From the NCBI GenBank assembly GCA_945883795.1, contig CAMCYC010000004.1, positions 1-64,000 of the forward strand: a stretch of 64,000 nt of DNA, in the 5' to 3' direction. The stretch comes from Sulfurimonas crateris (GTDB lineage Bacteria > Campylobacterota > Campylobacteria > Campylobacterales > Sulfurimonadaceae). The position numbers and the translations under genes are program-made. Below the pieces are notes generated by a model. That model was not told where the DNA came from. It made no database searches and saw only the letters and a program-made list of their open reading frames with translations. Below, in pieces: positions 62,813-64,000 of this stretch (position 1 is its first letter; every line of letters begins with the position of its first letter).

Positions 62813-63412
62813 ATGGCAATCATAGTAGACAAAGTGCAAAAACGAAAAGATATTGCACTCGCATGTAAAGAACTTTTTTTTCAAAACGGTATCAGCAACT
62901 TAACTATTTCCAAAATTGCAACAACTGCTGGAGTAGGTAAAGGAACTATTTATGATTATTTCAAAAACAAAGAGGATATTGTTTTTGAGATAGTCAATGT
63001 ATTAATACAAGAACGCAACAGTATAAAAGAACAAAAACTCTTACAAATCCTCAATACAAAAGATAAAATCAAACTCTTTTCCGAATTTTTTTACAATGAA
63101 GAAGATACAGAACTCAGACAGTTATACAAAGAATTTATCTCTATCTCTTTAGTAAAACAAGACAAAGATATGATTGATTTTCAAACGCAATGCTCAAATG
63201 GTTATTTTGCATGGTTTAGTGAAATTATCCAAAATGGGATAGAAAAAGGAGAATTAATTCCACAAGCAAATAAATTTGCAAGAGGTCTTTTTGTCATGGC
63301 TGAGGGGATGTTTATCACAAGTGAAGTAACCAAAAGTATTAGCGATTTAAAAAAAGAGATACATGATAATATAGACGCATTATTTGATTTAATTGAAATA
63401 AAAAAGGTTTAA
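62813..63412 (+). CDS. TetR/AcrR-family transcriptional regulator
   Basis: The 199-residue protein has an N-terminal helix-turn-helix (about 12-58): RKDIALACKELFFQNGISNLTISKIATTAGVGKGTIYDYFKNKEDIVFEIV is the TetR signature region. The C-terminal ligand domain (about 75-190) is all helical and not assignable. The operator at 62770-62790 implies self-repression. Only 1 base separates it from the nuclease-like gene, so it probably controls that gene as well. Confidence 0.92.
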   Translation: MAIIVDKVQKRKDIALACKELFFQNGISNLTISKIATTAGVGKGTIYDYFKNKEDIVFEIVNVLIQERNSIKEQKLLQILNTKDKIKLFSEFFYNEEDTELRQLYKEFISISLVKQDKDMIDFQTQCSNGYFAWFSEIIQNGIEKGELIPQANKFARGLFVMAEGMFITSEVTKSISDLKKEIHDNIDALFDLIEIKKV

Positions 63413-63413
63413 C

Positions 63414-64000
63414 ATGATTACAAAAGAGAATTTTAAAAAAGTATTAGAGTTGTTAGGTTTTGAAGAGGCAAACAATATTTTTTCTAAAAAGTTTGACGAA
63501 TTCGATTGTGAGCTTAAAGCTGATTTTCAAAATGAAATATTAATTTACCCTGAGAATAAAGGCTTTAGCGTCAATGAAAGACAAACTTGTAATTTCAGAG
63601 CAAATGAAAACTTTGTCGTTTTTGAGAGTGTTTATAAACTTTTAAATCAAGGTTATAATCCAGCTCATATAGAACTAGAACCAAAATGGCAAGTTGGACA
63701 CGGTGCAAGCGGTGGAAGAGCTGATATTTTAGTCAAAGACAATGACGATAAATCACTTCTGATTATTGAGTGCAAAACAGCAGGAAGTGAATTTAATAAA
63801 GCTTGGAACACTACACAAACAAAACCAACTCAACTTTTTAGCTATGTGCAACAAACACGAACAACAAAATTTATAGCCCTATATGCTAGTGATTTTGTTG
63901 ATAACAAGATAGTATCAAACTATTATCTTATCAATGTAAGTGATAATGATGAACTACTTAAAAATAATCCAAAACTTCAAAGCTACAAAAATGCTTCAAC
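63414..64000 (+). CDS. Restriction-type nuclease, 5' part (cut by window end)
   Basis: An open frame from ATG 63414 (1 base after tetR) runs to the end of the window, 195 codons so far. It contains a PD-(D/E)xK nuclease core: GGRADILV near 99-106 followed by LLIIECKTAG near 115-124, plus Gln in TKPTQLFSYVQQ. The N-terminal segment QTCNFRANENFVVFESVYKLLNQGY resembles the nuclease part of type IIG (Eco57I-like) and HsdR_N proteins, usually followed by an adenine methyltransferase domain. That domain lies beyond the window, so the type is inferred only. Confidence 0.72.
   Translation, partial: MITKENFKKVLELLGFEEANNIFSKKFDEFDCELKADFQNEILIYPENKGFSVNERQTCNFRANENFVVFESVYKLLNQGYNPAHIELEPKWQVGHGASGGRADILVKDNDDKSLLIIECKTAGSEFNKAWNTTQTKPTQLFSYVQQTRTTKFIALYASDFVDNKIVSNYYLINVSDNDELLKNNPKLQSYKNAS

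Overview
The window looks like chromosome from a free-living, flagellated member of the Campylobacterota (Epsilonproteobacteria), most likely a Sulfurimonas/Sulfuricurvum/Arcobacter-type chemolithotroph. The evidence is the strongly AT-rich sequence, the gene order leuS-lptE-folC-M23 peptidase-bactofilin-mfd (known from Helicobacter and Campylobacter), a histidine kinase with an AHQWRQPL-type H-box, a sigma54-type promoter in front of two rod genes, and a group 4 Ech-type [NiFe] hydrogenase. No rRNA, CRISPR array, prophage or complete insertion sequence is visible. One tRNA gene is present.

Layout. 1-547: a small element with 16-bp inverted ends adjoining a truncated HD-GYP gene. 646-11757: a long collinear run (membrane protein, leuS, lptE-like, diguanylate cyclase, folC, M23 peptidase, bactofilin, mfd, YmdB-type phosphoesterase) combining translation, envelope and cell-shape functions. 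12410-14472: a two-component system. 14931-19850 (minus): a six-gene echABCDEF-type hydrogenase operon. 20049-23384: a cobalamin-binding sensor, a soluble histidine kinase and an HD-GYP phosphodiesterase. 23622-25254 (minus): flgG and flgF. 25398-27965: rpoD plus a PAS-like gene. 27980-30090 (minus): small membrane proteins and hemL. 30183-31088: TonB-like protein. 31085-41209: CoA-disulfide-reductase-like flavoprotein, tRNA(CAT), thiE-like, polA, HDOD protein, a SafE-like/NosL-like pair, HD protein, BamB-like/YfgM-like pair, gatC. 41212-48924: ArsC/Spx-like, pilT, HI0933-type flavoprotein, alpha-carbonic anhydrase, a response regulator-EAL protein, glyS. 49029-62744: a signalling-rich stretch (FIST-PAS-PAS-GGDEF-EAL; REC-GGDEF-EAL; hybrid kinase; CheR) with sixA, an MnmC2-like flavoprotein, a hydrolase and a VanZ-like protein. 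62813-64000: a TetR regulator with its probable operator, then the 5' part of a restriction-type nuclease gene that runs off the window.

The common thread is cyclic-di-GMP and two-component signalling: six genes for making or degrading c-di-GMP (one broken), four histidine kinase/response regulator genes and a CheR. The best candidate for a little-described system is 20049-23384. Its first protein carries a cobalamin-binding domain with the W-x9-EH motif of adenosylcobalamin photoreceptors (CarH family), but in place of a DNA-binding domain it has an unassigned N-terminal region, and it sits directly upstream of a cytoplasmic kinase and a c-di-GMP phosphodiesterase. I infer a B12-based, possibly light- or cobalamin-sensing input to c-di-GMP signalling.
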